Part shown: piece after piece, positions 1 to 7,753 of the stretch
Numbering within the stretch: position 1 is the stretch's first letter
How the letters are laid out: each line of letters starts with the position of its first letter
Source of the DNA: Bryobacterales bacterium KBS 96
GTDB lineage: Bacteria > Acidobacteriota > Terriglobia > Bryobacterales > Bryobacteraceae
DNA: 64,000 nt
Direction of reading: 5' to 3'
NCBI GenBank assembly: GCA_000381625.1
Contig: KB906767.1
Location: 3,677,304-3,741,303, forward strand
Made by a program: the position numbers and the translations under genes
Notes under the pieces: model-generated
What the model was told of the DNA's origin: nothing
The model's database searches: none
Seen by the model: only the letters and a program-made list of their open reading frames with translations

Positions 1-861
1 CCAGCCGACCCACGCGAACGGATTGCAGTTGCCTCATATCCCTTTCGGAAACTTCTGGATCCCCGTAAAGGTAAGTTGACTTTGCTCGAATTCCCAAGGA
101 TGATTGTCGATCGCTATGGTGTTTCCGGCATTGAGCCTTTAGACGAACATTTTGCATCGACGGATGTGGATTATCTAACCAAGTTTCGTAACGCTCTTGG
201 CCAAGCGAAAGCGCACATCGTTAATATTCCAGCAGGCTTGGGAGGAAGTCTCTACGATCCCGACAAGGCGAAAAGAACCAAGGCGATCAATAGAGCCATG
301 CATTGGATCGATGTTGCCACTTTCCTTGGTTCGCCCAGCGTGCGACCGCATCTGCAAGGGACAAAACGCGTCAAAACTAATGTTAGGGTTGCCGCTGAGA
401 GTCTACGAATTCTGGGGGAGTACGGCGCCCGGAAGAACGTCGTCGTCCACCTCGAAAATGATTCGCCGACTACGGAAGACGCGTTCCTCTTGACTGATGT
501 TATCGGCAAAGCGAATACACCGTGGGTGCGTGCCTTACCTGACTTCGGAAACTCAATGGCCGCGCAAAAAGGGGCGGGCTACAATTACAGGGCGGTGACT
601 GAGATGTTTCGGAATGCCTATGGCATCTGCCACGTGAAGGACTCGCTTCAGGACGGCAAGAGCCTCTTTCATGTCGATCCGTCACAAATGTTTCAGATCG
701 CAAAGGATGCAAACTATTCCGGTTACTTCTCCATGGAATATGACTCAACTGGTGATCCGTACGAATCAACACAGCACCTGATCGACAGCACTCTTAAGGC
801 GCTCGCTCCATATCCTGGGCAGACGGCATTCCGAACTTCCTCGGACAATCTGCTTAGCTAA
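1..861 (+). CDS. Sugar phosphate isomerase/epimerase-like TIM-barrel protein (5' partial)
   Basis: The reading frame is open to the first base of the window, so the true start lies upstream. The first ATG-like start inside the window (TTG at 76) would remove the first barrel strand, IAVASYPFRKLL, which is read at residues 8-19. The fold is the xylose-isomerase-like/AP-endonuclease-2 barrel: strand motifs GVSGIEPLDEHF, HIVNIPAG, VVVHLENDSP, ALPDFGN, GICHVKDS and GYFSMEYD carry the Glu, Asp and His residues that bind the metal in this family. The substrate is unknown, but sugars or polyol phosphates are usual. The gene runs towards a minus-strand MFS transporter of the anion/sugar-acid type, so a shared sugar-acid pathway is possible but unproven. 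The family call is confident, the reaction is not. Confidence 0.8.
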   Translation, partial: PADPRERIAVASYPFRKLLDPRKGKLTLLEFPRMIVDRYGVSGIEPLDEHFASTDVDYLTKFRNALGQAKAHIVNIPAGLGGSLYDPDKAKRTKAINRAMHWIDVATFLGSPSVRPHLQGTKRVKTNVRVAAESLRILGEYGARKNVVVHLENDSPTTEDAFLLTDVIGKANTPWVRALPDFGNSMAAQKGAGYNYRAVTEMFRNAYGICHVKDSLQDGKSLFHVDPSQMFQIAKDANYSGYFSMEYDSTGDPYESTQHLIDSTLKALAPYPGQTAFRTSSDNLLS

Positions 862-904
862 GTTTCGAAAAGCGAGCACGGCACAGTGCGAAGCTCGATT
901 TGGC

Positions 905-2218
905 TCACTGATTCGCTGACGTGCTGTTGGCTGTCTGAGGCAAAATGATCGGATCAACCGGGATGGGACCGTCCACCAGCACCAAATAGGCAATTCCGCC
1001 CGCTACCGTGATTGCCGCACTCAGCAGAAGCGCCTGCGAGAAGCTGCCCGTCCGCTGCACGATAAAGCCTGTCAGCATGGGAGCGAGCGCGCCCCCCAGG
1101 TATCCGCCAAAGTTTTGAATTGAGCCAAGCGACGCCGTGAAATGGCTTGGCGCGGCGATGGGCACGGCTGCCCAAGCGGCGCTGCTCGCAACGTAAACAA
1201 GAAACATCGAAATGGAAATCAGAGTGAGTATGACTGCGTTTACCGGGATCATCACCGTTCCGGCCGTACACCCGGCAATGCCAAACAGCGCCAGACAAAC
1301 CAGGAACTTGCGGCTGCCCATTGGCGTCATGCCGCGCCGCGTCAGGAAATCGCAGAGCCAGCCGCCAACAATTCCTCCCACAAATCCAAAGAAGAATGGG
1401 ATGGAAGCGACGACGCCCACTTCCGCGATACTCATGTGCCGTTCGTGTTCGAGATAGAACGGCAGCCAACTGACATAGAGCCAGAGCGTATAAATCGTGC
1501 CAAAGAAACCGCCGATCATGCCCCAGGTTGTCCGGTGAGCAAATAGATGCCTCCAATCGGCGAACGATGGACGGCGTGTCGTACTGTTTTCATCGCCCTC
1601 CGTTAAATAGCCGATCTCGTCCGGCGTGAGGTCAATTTCAGCAGGATCCCGGTGAACCCTCCACCATATGAGCGCCAGTACAATGCCAATCGCACCAACA
1701 ATGATGAACATCCAGCGCCAACTGATTGCCAACATCAGGAATGTCAATAGCGGCACCGCGATGAAGGTGCCAAGCGATGAGGCCGCCTGACAGAGACCCG
1801 TCGCAAACCCGCGCCGCTCCACCGCAAACCAATCGCGAACCACTCGCGCACCGCCGGGAAACAATGGCGCTTCGCCTATACCCAGTGCGAGCCTCGCGAC
1901 GATGAACGTGGCGAATCCGGTTACGAACCCGCCGGCTGCCTGAGCGACGGACCAACCCATAAGGCCCAAACCAAGCAGCTTGCGCGGGCCAAAACGGTCG
2001 ATCAGGGCGCCCACCGGTAATTGGGAGAAGGCATAGGCCCACAGGAACGCGGAAAGCAGCAAGCCCATTTTTGCAATGGGGATTCCAAGATCGTCCTGGA
2101 TGAGCTTATTGGCTACCGATAACGTGGCTCGATCCACATAATTCAGCGCGCCTCCCGCTACCAGTAGTGCAATCGCCCAGCGCTGGATCGAAACAATTCG
2201 CCTTGACGGTTTGGTCAT
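905..2218 (-). CDS. MFS transporter, anion:cation symporter-like
   Basis: A 437-residue membrane protein with about twelve hydrophobic segments. The N-terminal part holds NYVDRATLSVA in TM1 and the MFS signature DRFGPRKLLGLG in the loop between TM2 and TM3. This pattern matches the ACS family (hexuronate, galactonate and phthalate carriers). The ATG at 2218 is preferred over the adjacent TTG at 2221. A hydrophilic loop with RPSFADWRHLFAHR lies in the middle, between the two six-helix halves. Substrate is probably a sugar acid or another organic anion, by family only. It is transcribed away from the accessory island and converges on the isomerase-like gene. Confidence 0.9.
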   Translation of the reverse strand: MTKPSRRIVSIQRWAIALLVAGGALNYVDRATLSVANKLIQDDLGIPIAKMGLLLSAFLWAYAFSQLPVGALIDRFGPRKLLGLGLMGWSVAQAAGGFVTGFATFIVARLALGIGEAPLFPGGARVVRDWFAVERRGFATGLCQAASSLGTFIAVPLLTFLMLAISWRWMFIIVGAIGIVLALIWWRVHRDPAEIDLTPDEIGYLTEGDENSTTRRPSFADWRHLFAHRTTWGMIGGFFGTIYTLWLYVSWLPFYLEHERHMSIAEVGVVASIPFFFGFVGGIVGGWLCDFLTRRGMTPMGSRKFLVCLALFGIAGCTAGTVMIPVNAVILTLISISMFLVYVASSAAWAAVPIAAPSHFTASLGSIQNFGGYLGGALAPMLTGFIVQRTGSFSQALLLSAAITVAGGIAYLVLVDGPIPVDPIILPQTANSTSANQ

Positions 2219-2221
2219 CAA

Positions 2222-2676
2222 GTTGCCGTCACACTTCGTGCTTTCTTGCGGACTTTTGTATCACACCTTAGAATGCCACTCAGCTCGAATGGGCGCGAAT
2301 GGAGTGCCGCAATGAACGTCGTTTCGCCGTCGAGCAGTATACTTCCAATGCGTCCCCAATTGGCAAATACGAGGTCGCCACGATACAGGAAAAGAACCCC
2401 AACCGCCGGTCATTCTTGAGAACCGTCTCCCGCTTCGCACCGCATGCGTCGCCGCCCCAGTCAGCGGCGAGCCGGCGCCCGGCAGGAACTGCCCCATACC
2501 CGCGCGCCTCGGGGAACTTCGAGAACTTTTGGAAATGAGTGCTCCGTCCTCCCACTCTCCCAACAATTACCGGCCCTCAGGTTTTTTGTAGTAAGGGTCT
2601 ATTCCATTTGGTGATTTTAAGATATACCAAAGGTAGTCTGAGTTCATATATATTAACCCGGGTAAGGGAGGATTTC
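2222..2676. other. Intergenic region, left border of the accessory island
   Basis: No coding region is supported here. The part near 2222 must hold the promoter of the minus-strand transporter. Base composition changes within the gap: up to about 2570 it is GC-rich like the flank, and from about 2575 it becomes AT-rich with T and AT runs (2581-2660), as in the following five genes. A good Shine-Dalgarno sequence AGGGAGG ends the gap at 2665-2671. Confidence 0.6.
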
Positions 2677-3297
2677 GTGCAGCTCACTCGATTTTTTCGT
2701 CAATCTTGGGTCAACGGAGGCCTTGCTATTGCACTTGGACTCGCAGCCACGATTATTGTTCTTCAAGCACGGTCAATTCGAGCACTTCAAAGCGAATTAG
2801 AACAGTCCTTTGCAGGCGGCCACATTCCTGTTGGAACGTCGATCCCACAGCTTCAGCTGGAAGATTTAAAAGGCAAGCGTCTTACGATGCGTTTTAGCGA
2901 TTCCGGCAGACCTATCTTGCTCTACGTGTTTCAGCCACACTGCGTGTGGTGCCAGAAAAACGGAGATTCCATACTTTCCTTGGCGAATCAGGTGTCGCGC
3001 GACTATCGAGTCGTTGGCCTCTCCCTTGTTAGAGATGATCTAACAACATTTGTCAAGCTGCACAATATGACATTCCCCGTTTACTACGTGACTTCTCCCT
3101 CAACCTTGACGAAGATAGATATCGCCTCCACGCCCGAAACGATTCTACTCTCAGTGAGGGGTACCATCCTTGACAGCTGGGACGGTGCGTATTCCGGAGG
3201 TACAAAGACGGCCCTAGAACGAGTCTTTGCGATCAGGCTTCCGTCGGAATTGGACGATATTAGGAAGTATCCACAATCTCTCACGCTAGCCAGGTAG
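2677..3297 (+). CDS. Membrane-anchored TlpA-like thioredoxin-fold protein
   Basis: GTG at 2677 is chosen as start because AGGGAGG lies 5 bases upstream; a longer frame from 2539 has no such site. The 206-residue product has a short n-region, one membrane segment (about 14-29), a short coiled linker (30-45) and a TlpA/redoxin domain. The active-site motif is C89-V-W-C92 in PHCVWCQ, and the cis-proline loop is STPETIL (Pro153). It should sit in the inner membrane with the thiol domain outside, reducing or isomerising disulfides of exported proteins. It is the first gene of a five-gene island whose second gene encodes a cysteine-rich exported peptide, the obvious candidate substrate (inference). 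Base composition is AT-richer than in the flanking genes. Confidence 0.85.
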   Translation: MQLTRFFRQSWVNGGLAIALGLAATIIVLQARSIRALQSELEQSFAGGHIPVGTSIPQLQLEDLKGKRLTMRFSDSGRPILLYVFQPHCVWCQKNGDSILSLANQVSRDYRVVGLSLVRDDLTTFVKLHNMTFPVYYVTSPSTLTKIDIASTPETILLSVRGTILDSWDGAYSGGTKTALERVFAIRLPSELDDIRKYPQSLTLAR

Positions 3298-3683
3298 CGA
3301 CAAGGAAGCTTCGCAGGGTGGCTTCCATTATGCATTGCATAATACGTTACGTCCAGCGTGCTACTGTCTGATGAGTCACTTTTACACGCCGGTGCCCCGC
3401 CGACTGGTCAATCCTCTATCCAACAAACGCGTCACTTCAAGACGGTGGTTCTCGTCCGAGAACCCGTTATGTTATGCGAGGCTCTATAGTCGCTTTAAGC
3501 CGTCTTCCGCATCGTAACCAGATTGCTCCGCTCTCTTTCTCGGATACGGCGCAAGATGTCGTCCACGCCATTCTCGCCCGGACTGACCGATCCTATCGCG
3601 CTATTTAAAGAAAGTTATTAATACCGACAAATCTTTGCACATTTACGAATACACTCCTTGGGAATATGTGTTAAATCCTGGCT
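3298..3683 (+). other. Leader region with two hairpins ahead of the Cys-rich gene
   Basis: This 386-base gap separates the thioredoxin-like gene from the peptide gene. It begins with two adjacent inverted repeats: GGAAGC (3304-3309) with GCTTCC (3321-3326), and a perfect ATTATGC (3327-3333) with GCATAAT (3337-3343) around a 3-base loop. No T-run follows, so an intrinsic terminator is not clear. Short open stretches between 3350 and 3610 are interrupted by stops in each frame and may be a decayed gene. The last 80 bases are AT-rich; TTTACG at 3642 and TATGTG at 3665, 17 bases apart, are a weak promoter candidate for the peptide gene. Confidence 0.4.
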
Positions 3684-4220
3684 ATGAATGTTGTGGCCAA
3701 AATCGGCGTCACTTGCATCTTGGGAGTGGGATTAATCGCCGCGAGTCTTGCGATTCGGACTGGCGAGAAGTCTTACGGAACCATCCCGGGCACAACAATT
3801 CAAACATCGTCGGGAACGCGCCTGAAGAGTGTCTTTGACGGAATTACTCGCGATATTCGCTACCCCTCTTTAAAGGCTCGGCTTAATAGTCGTAACCACC
3901 CTACTGTTGATTGTGACGACAAGCCTGGAACCTTCACCAAAGCAATGGAAATGCTTGGAATATCCGAAGTGATTGTACACGCACAATCGGGATGCTCATG
4001 GTCTTGCTGCCCAGTCGGAGGCACTTCGCCTGTAGATGTTCTGTGTCCAAATGGCTGCGGGCAGGGAGAATGGACTCAAACGTACGAGTCAGCTCCTGAC
4101 AATATCGGCGACGAGGGGGTCGGGACTGACTGTACAGGATCCTGTAGCTCCTACTGTGTAGCGTCACAATGCCAATGCCCCTCGTCCGACGGAGAAGGAG
4201 ATACTGGAGATACAGGCTAA
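3684..4220 (+). CDS. Cysteine-rich exported peptide/precursor, unrecognised
   Basis: I do not recognise this 178-residue protein from a named family. Visible parts, in order: an N-terminal hydrophobic signal or anchor (about 5-25); a hydrophilic stretch without cysteines (26-75) except Cys77; a short amphipathic leader-like segment MLGISEVIVHAQ (90-101) whose VHA|Q could be a signal-peptidase-type cut; and a cysteine-rich C-terminus with Cys104, 108, 109, 121, 125, 150, 154, 158, 163 and 165, ending in an acidic DGEGDTGDTG tail. Ten cysteines in that domain allow five disulfides or metal binding. The layout (signal, leader with a short hydrophobic motif, Cys-rich end, thioredoxin and propeller genes beside it) resembles NVEALA-type peptides of Bacteroidetes and, through the SdpAB-like neighbours, SdpC; both comparisons are inference. 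No strong Shine-Dalgarno sequence is seen. Confidence 0.7.
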   Translation: MNVVAKIGVTCILGVGLIAASLAIRTGEKSYGTIPGTTIQTSSGTRLKSVFDGITRDIRYPSLKARLNSRNHPTVDCDDKPGTFTKAMEMLGISEVIVHAQSGCSWSCCPVGGTSPVDVLCPNGCGQGEWTQTYESAPDNIGDEGVGTDCTGSCSSYCVASQCQCPSSDGEGDTGDTG

Positions 4221-4267
4221 TAAACCACGTGTTGCGATCGGTTCCGAGGAAGCAGAAAACAAAGACT

Positions 4268-5278
4268 ATGACCACTCTTCGACTCAGTGCAACGCTACTC
4301 GTTCAACTTATCGCTTTTACGGGAACTGTTTTTGCATGGAGCGGCGACTCAACCCGCGCACTGGCTTCCCAATCAAAGATTGTCATTGATACTGCCCGGT
4401 TACCGTCGTCTGCATGGCACTACGGGTTTGACAAATGGACGAAGGGCACGTACCTTCGCATCGACCGCTCCCAGCTTTCAGAACCGTCATTCTATCTTTT
4501 CGATAAGCAAGGGCGTCAGATAGCGACCTTTTCGTTTGCTATTCCCAATGCGGACAGGATCGAAGTGCATGATTTCGACGTCGCGCCGGACCACTCCGTC
4601 GTTCTTTGTGGTGATTCCTTTTCTCGTGACGGGAAACCAGCGTACTTCGTCGCGCGAGTCTCTCCCACTGTCCAGCAGACAAAGATCGTACGAACTACAC
4701 CCTATTGGCCGTTTCTTGTAAGCGTTGCTCCGGATAATTCGATATGGACCATCGGTCCTCAAGAACTTTTCGATACAGATGGGCATTCCTCCAGGACTGA
4801 CTCTCAAGCCAATGTATTACGCCATTTCAATCCGGATGGAAATCTGATTGCGTCCTTTCAACCTAAATGGAAGTTTCGACTTCTACAGACTGTCTCGGGA
4901 TTTTTGGTTGCCAAGCGAGACAGAATCGGCTGGTACGCGCCTTCCAATGGCCCAGGGGAATATATGGAAGTGAACCCAACGACGGGAGAGATGAAAGTAT
5001 ATCGTAATCGCGATATAGCAGATGGTCCGGGTAGCCATCACAAAATTTCCGGTTTTGCTTTGACAGATTCCGGTGACGTGTTTATAGCCAGGGATTCTAG
5101 AGAAGCGAAAACCCGCACTCTCCTAAGGTTAAATCGCACTGAGAACAAATGGGAACCCGTAAAGATGCCCGGCACTAATGAAGGCCCGTCGCCTATGCTG
5201 AAAGGCAGCGATGGAGATTTGCTTATCTTTTCTGGCCCTGGCGCACTGTCATTTATGACATTTACCGTCGTCCGTTAA
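4268..5278 (+). CDS. Exported beta-propeller-like protein
   Basis: The ATG at 4268 is chosen because it opens directly on a signal peptide (MTTLRLSATLLVQLIAFTG, cut near VFA); the same frame upstream overlaps the peptide gene and is arginine-rich. The 336-residue product has repeated strand-turn units such as HDFDVAPDHSVVLCGD, VSVAPDNSIWTIG, LRHFNPDGNLIASF and SGFALTDSGDVFIAR, which read as blades of a six-bladed NHL/6-bladed propeller. No catalytic motif is visible. It follows the Cys-rich gene by 47 bases and precedes the WNLFAP-motif gene by 19 bases, so these genes are probably cotranscribed. Propellers of this kind often accompany exported peptides in Bacteroidetes; here it may bind the peptide or its target (inference). 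Confidence 0.7.
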   Translation: MTTLRLSATLLVQLIAFTGTVFAWSGDSTRALASQSKIVIDTARLPSSAWHYGFDKWTKGTYLRIDRSQLSEPSFYLFDKQGRQIATFSFAIPNADRIEVHDFDVAPDHSVVLCGDSFSRDGKPAYFVARVSPTVQQTKIVRTTPYWPFLVSVAPDNSIWTIGPQELFDTDGHSSRTDSQANVLRHFNPDGNLIASFQPKWKFRLLQTVSGFLVAKRDRIGWYAPSNGPGEYMEVNPTTGEMKVYRNRDIADGPGSHHKISGFALTDSGDVFIARDSREAKTRTLLRLNRTENKWEPVKMPGTNEGPSPMLKGSDGDLLIFSGPGALSFMTFTVVR

Positions 5279-5297
5279 GGCGGTTTCCACCGAGCCC

Positions 5298-5810
5298 ATG
5301 TCCGTTCGTCACGCTGCCGTGAGCGCATTCGTCGTGGCTCACGCTGTTGCGATCTTCGTATGGACGGTTCCATTCGACCCGGCGCCGTTGTCCACCATTC
5401 GCGCGAAGCTAAAGCCGATTCTTTCGTTTACCGGTCTGGCACAGAAATGGAATCTCTTCGCCCCCGTTCCGAGTTCGTTCAATTGCTTCGTAGACGCTCG
5501 TATTACGTACCAAAATGGCACAGTGTCCTGGTGGCATCCGCCAGATGAGCCCTATAACGGGCACAGCTGGCGCTATGCCCGTTATAGGAAATTCTTGAAC
5601 GACAGAATAAGGACAAATAAGTTTTCTGTCTATTGGCCCGATGTGGCACGATACATAGCTCGTCAAATGAATCAGCCCTCAAATCCACCAAGGATTGTGG
5701 ATCTAGTCCGACACTGGTCAGAAATAACTCTTCCGCCCCTCTTGATTAACTCGTCTAATTGGAATAGCGAGGTATTCTTTACGTATCGAGTTCACATCGG
5801 GGATCTATAG
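5298..5810 (+). CDS. Small HTTM-associated membrane protein (SdpA/DUF5819-like)
   Basis: A 170-residue protein with one N-terminal membrane segment (about 6-24) and an external domain. The key motif is QKWNLFAPVP (49-58), the W-x-x-F-A-P signature I associate with small proteins encoded next to HTTM proteins (DUF5819 and SdpA-like families), followed by an all-beta stretch with VDARITYQNGTVSWWHPP. Its TAG stop overlaps the GTG start of the HTTM gene by one base, so the two are translationally coupled. In the Bacillus Sdp system, SdpA and the HTTM protein SdpB together mature the SdpC toxin. The pairing here suggests the same division of labour, but sequence identity to SdpA is not obvious by eye. 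Confidence 0.65.
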   Translation: MSVRHAAVSAFVVAHAVAIFVWTVPFDPAPLSTIRAKLKPILSFTGLAQKWNLFAPVPSSFNCFVDARITYQNGTVSWWHPPDEPYNGHSWRYARYRKFLNDRIRTNKFSVYWPDVARYIARQMNQPSNPPRIVDLVRHWSEITLPPLLINSSNWNSEVFFTYRVHIGDL

Positions 5811-7027
5811 TGACGCTCCGCGCTGCTCGGCTAGGGGAACAATCGACTTGTACTCGCAATGATCCCCTGCTCGTTGCGATCTACCGCATTCTTTATGGAT
5901 GTTTAGTTTTTATAGATCTCCTTACTCTAAAGCCGGATTGGCTCGTCTGGTACGGCACCCACGGTTTTACGACACTTGCAACGTCTCTGAGCGTTCACGG
6001 CAGCCATAGCCCTAGCCTGTTCCTTCTTTTACGTCGTAGCGACCGCTGGATTATCGGCTTGTTTTGGTTCTCCTTATTGTGGGCGGCATTTTTGATAATA
6101 GGCTTACTTAGCCGACTCAGCAGTATAATTGTATTTTTGTGCATTTATTCAATACATATGCGCAATCCTCAAATACTAAATGGCGGGGATGTCATTCTGC
6201 GAGCCATGGGATATTTTCTGATGTTTGCTCCAACTGGAGCGGCACTATCCGTTGATCGCTTAGTACGTATGTGGCGTGGCAGAGAGTCGTCGTCCGGGGT
6301 ATCGCGACATTGCTGGGCCTTGTGGCTGATTCGATTTCAATTGGCAATTGTCTATTTCTCGACTTTCTTTTGGAAAATGAAAGGTAATGCCTGGCTAGAT
6401 GGGACCGCCCTCTATTACACTCTGCATACACTGGAATTTCATCGGTTTGCACTGCCGTACACGGAAAATGTGATCTTCTTGCTTTTGACTTCATGGGCGA
6501 CTCTCATATTTGAAGGGGTCTTCCCTATCTTGATATGGTTTAAGGCTTTTCGCCCTACATTGCTTATTGCTGGCCTTTGCTTCCATCTAGGGATTGAATA
6601 TTCGTTAAACATCCCGTTATTCGAGTGGATTATGATATGCACTTACGTGGTTTTTCTTGATCCAGGAGACCTTCACGACTGGTGGAAACACGTCCAATTG
6701 AGGATACACAGAGACACTGCATGTTATCCAATAATTCTGTACGATCAGTCGGCGTGGAGCACTAAGATTGTCCTGCTAGCGAGAGCGTTGAATATATTGG
6801 ACTTGATCGTCATACCTGAGATAGATACCAAGTGCACTTCTCTAGTTGGCACGCTTGCTCACAATAAAAATGTAATTGTGGTCTACAAATCAGAAGTGTA
6901 TTCTGGCCGTGAAGCAATAGTTTGTGTTTCATCTTTTATTCCATTGCTGTGGCCAGTTGCGGCTTTGCACTTTGTATTCAAGAGAATGCGGCGGCTATTG
7001 AACAGACGACTTAGGTTGGTGCACTGA
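5810..7027 (+). CDS. HTTM-domain (SdpB/gamma-carboxylase-like) membrane protein with degenerate DCC tail
   Basis: 405 residues, starting at a GTG that overlaps the preceding stop. Residues 15-290 form an HTTM region: many membrane helices with the characteristic blocks NPQILNGGDVILRAMGYFLMF (119-139), KMKGNAWLDGTALYYTL (189-205) and GLCFHLGIEYSLNIPLFEW (255-273). HTTM is the membrane part of vitamin K-dependent gamma-carboxylases and of SdpB. Residues 306-390 look like a DUF393/DCC thiol-oxidoreductase domain: the usual YDGDCxxC strand is YDQSAWS (311-317), so both active-site cysteines are missing, while the later YSGREAI and IPLLWPVAAL parts fit. Base composition is very AT-rich (16 G/C in 6121-6180). 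Likely role: maturation or immunity for the Cys-rich peptide (inference). Confidence 0.8.
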   Translation: MTLRAARLGEQSTCTRNDPLLVAIYRILYGCLVFIDLLTLKPDWLVWYGTHGFTTLATSLSVHGSHSPSLFLLLRRSDRWIIGLFWFSLLWAAFLIIGLLSRLSSIIVFLCIYSIHMRNPQILNGGDVILRAMGYFLMFAPTGAALSVDRLVRMWRGRESSSGVSRHCWALWLIRFQLAIVYFSTFFWKMKGNAWLDGTALYYTLHTLEFHRFALPYTENVIFLLLTSWATLIFEGVFPILIWFKAFRPTLLIAGLCFHLGIEYSLNIPLFEWIMICTYVVFLDPGDLHDWWKHVQLRIHRDTACYPIILYDQSAWSTKIVLLARALNILDLIVIPEIDTKCTSLVGTLAHNKNVIVVYKSEVYSGREAIVCVSSFIPLLWPVAALHFVFKRMRRLLNRRLRLVH

Positions 7028-7031
7028 TCAC

Positions 7032-7301
7032 GTGTGGTTGTTTGGGAACTTCGGGGACGGAAATGGTACGAAGAGAGAGGAAATCGGCGTCCCGCGCCAC
7101 TTTCTAATAGATGGGCGGGATTTGCGCGCGCTGTTGCCCTTGGGAGCGGCGCACCACATCACGCAACGCGGCGTTGACCAACAACGGGCTTTCTTCACGG
7201 ATGCCGACCGTCACACGTATCTCGATTGCCTCCAAACCTACTCCGCGCAAGCTCGCCTTCGCATTCTTGCGTATTGCGTCATAAGCGGCGTTGCGATTTA
7301 A
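7032..7301 (+). pseudogene. Remnant of a REP-associated tyrosine (IS200-like) transposase
   Basis: The segment AAHHITQRGVDQQRAFF (from about residue 38) followed by DADRHTYLDCLQ and RLRILAYCV matches the N-terminal part of the Y1/REP-associated transposase family (usual form YHVTQRGNNRQ...FF...D...YL). The frame stops just where the catalytic MPNHVHL (HUH) motif should come, and no tyrosine-bearing second half follows, so the gene is dead. The upstream residues (GTKREEIGVPR) are not family-like. It lies five bases after the HTTM gene and marks the right edge of the AT-rich part of the island. Confidence 0.6.
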
Positions 7302-7486
7302 TCGTCGACTGCGGCCGGCTGCCGATAAAGATTATCGCTGGGATTTTGCGCCGGACGGACGGAACACATTTTGGCGGGGCGCTCAGAATCCGAATTGGTA
7401 ATTCGTAGCCTGTCACCGAAACACCAAACTTCTCTTTAGCCGCCGCGCCTCAGTTTCCCGAAGTTCCTTTTACTAGTCACCTCGCC
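7302..7486. other. Gene debris between transposase remnant and toxin gene
   Basis: A short open stretch ending at a TAA at 7399-7401 reads RWDFAPDGRNTFWRGAQNPNW at its end. It has no start and looks like the tail of a lost gene of unknown family. The remainder up to 7486 shows no coding signal. Confidence 0.3.
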
Positions 7487-7753
7487 TTAGGAATCGATCA
7501 TATTGAGCATGGCTTCCAATTGAGCATGGCTTCCAATCCAGAACCACAGCACACCGTCATCGACCTCGATCCCCAAAGCACGGTTATGGAGTCCCACGCG
7601 GGCAGACCAGAAACGGCCAGCTTTCTTGAAGTGGAGGGAGGGGTGCGTCGGATCCGCCTTCAGCAGAACGAATGCCTTGTCTGCAAGGGTCCGAACCTCA
7701 AGTGGGAGGGCGCGATAACATTGCCAAAAGTCAGGGGCAGCATGGTGTGTCAC
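7487..7753 (-). CDS. ParE/RelE-like toxin of a toxin-antitoxin pair
   Basis: 88 residues, starting at a GTG whose first bases overlap the TGA of the antitoxin gene, which indicates coupled translation. The fold is that of small RelE/ParE-type toxins: FWQCYRALPLEVRTLADKAF, then HPSLHFKKAGRFWSARVG, and the strand VLWFWIGSH. Such proteins cleave mRNA or poison gyrase; which applies cannot be told here. The last 14 residues come from a 17-base tandem duplication (7502-7535) read in two frames, so the C-terminus is unusual. It is the second gene of the pair and lies beside the transposase remnant. Confidence 0.7.
   Translation of the reverse strand: MTHHAAPDFWQCYRALPLEVRTLADKAFVLLKADPTHPSLHFKKAGRFWSARVGLHNRALGIEVDDGVLWFWIGSHAQLEAMLNMIDS
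7502..7535. repeat. 17-bp perfect tandem duplication
   Basis: ATTGAGCATGGCTTCCA occurs at 7502-7518 and again at 7519-7535. It lies in the 3' end of the toxin gene. As 17 is not a multiple of three, the two copies are read in different frames (IGSHAQL then EAMLN). Confidence 0.95.

Noticed and set aside
2299-2566. Short open frames on both strands ahead of the island
   Set aside because: They overlap one another, lack ribosome sites and show no domain or conserved pattern.
2581-2676. Candidate operator TTGGT...ACCAA upstream of the thioredoxin-like gene
   Set aside because: Only five bases pair (2608-2612 with about 2626-2630) in a very AT-rich stretch, which is not beyond chance.
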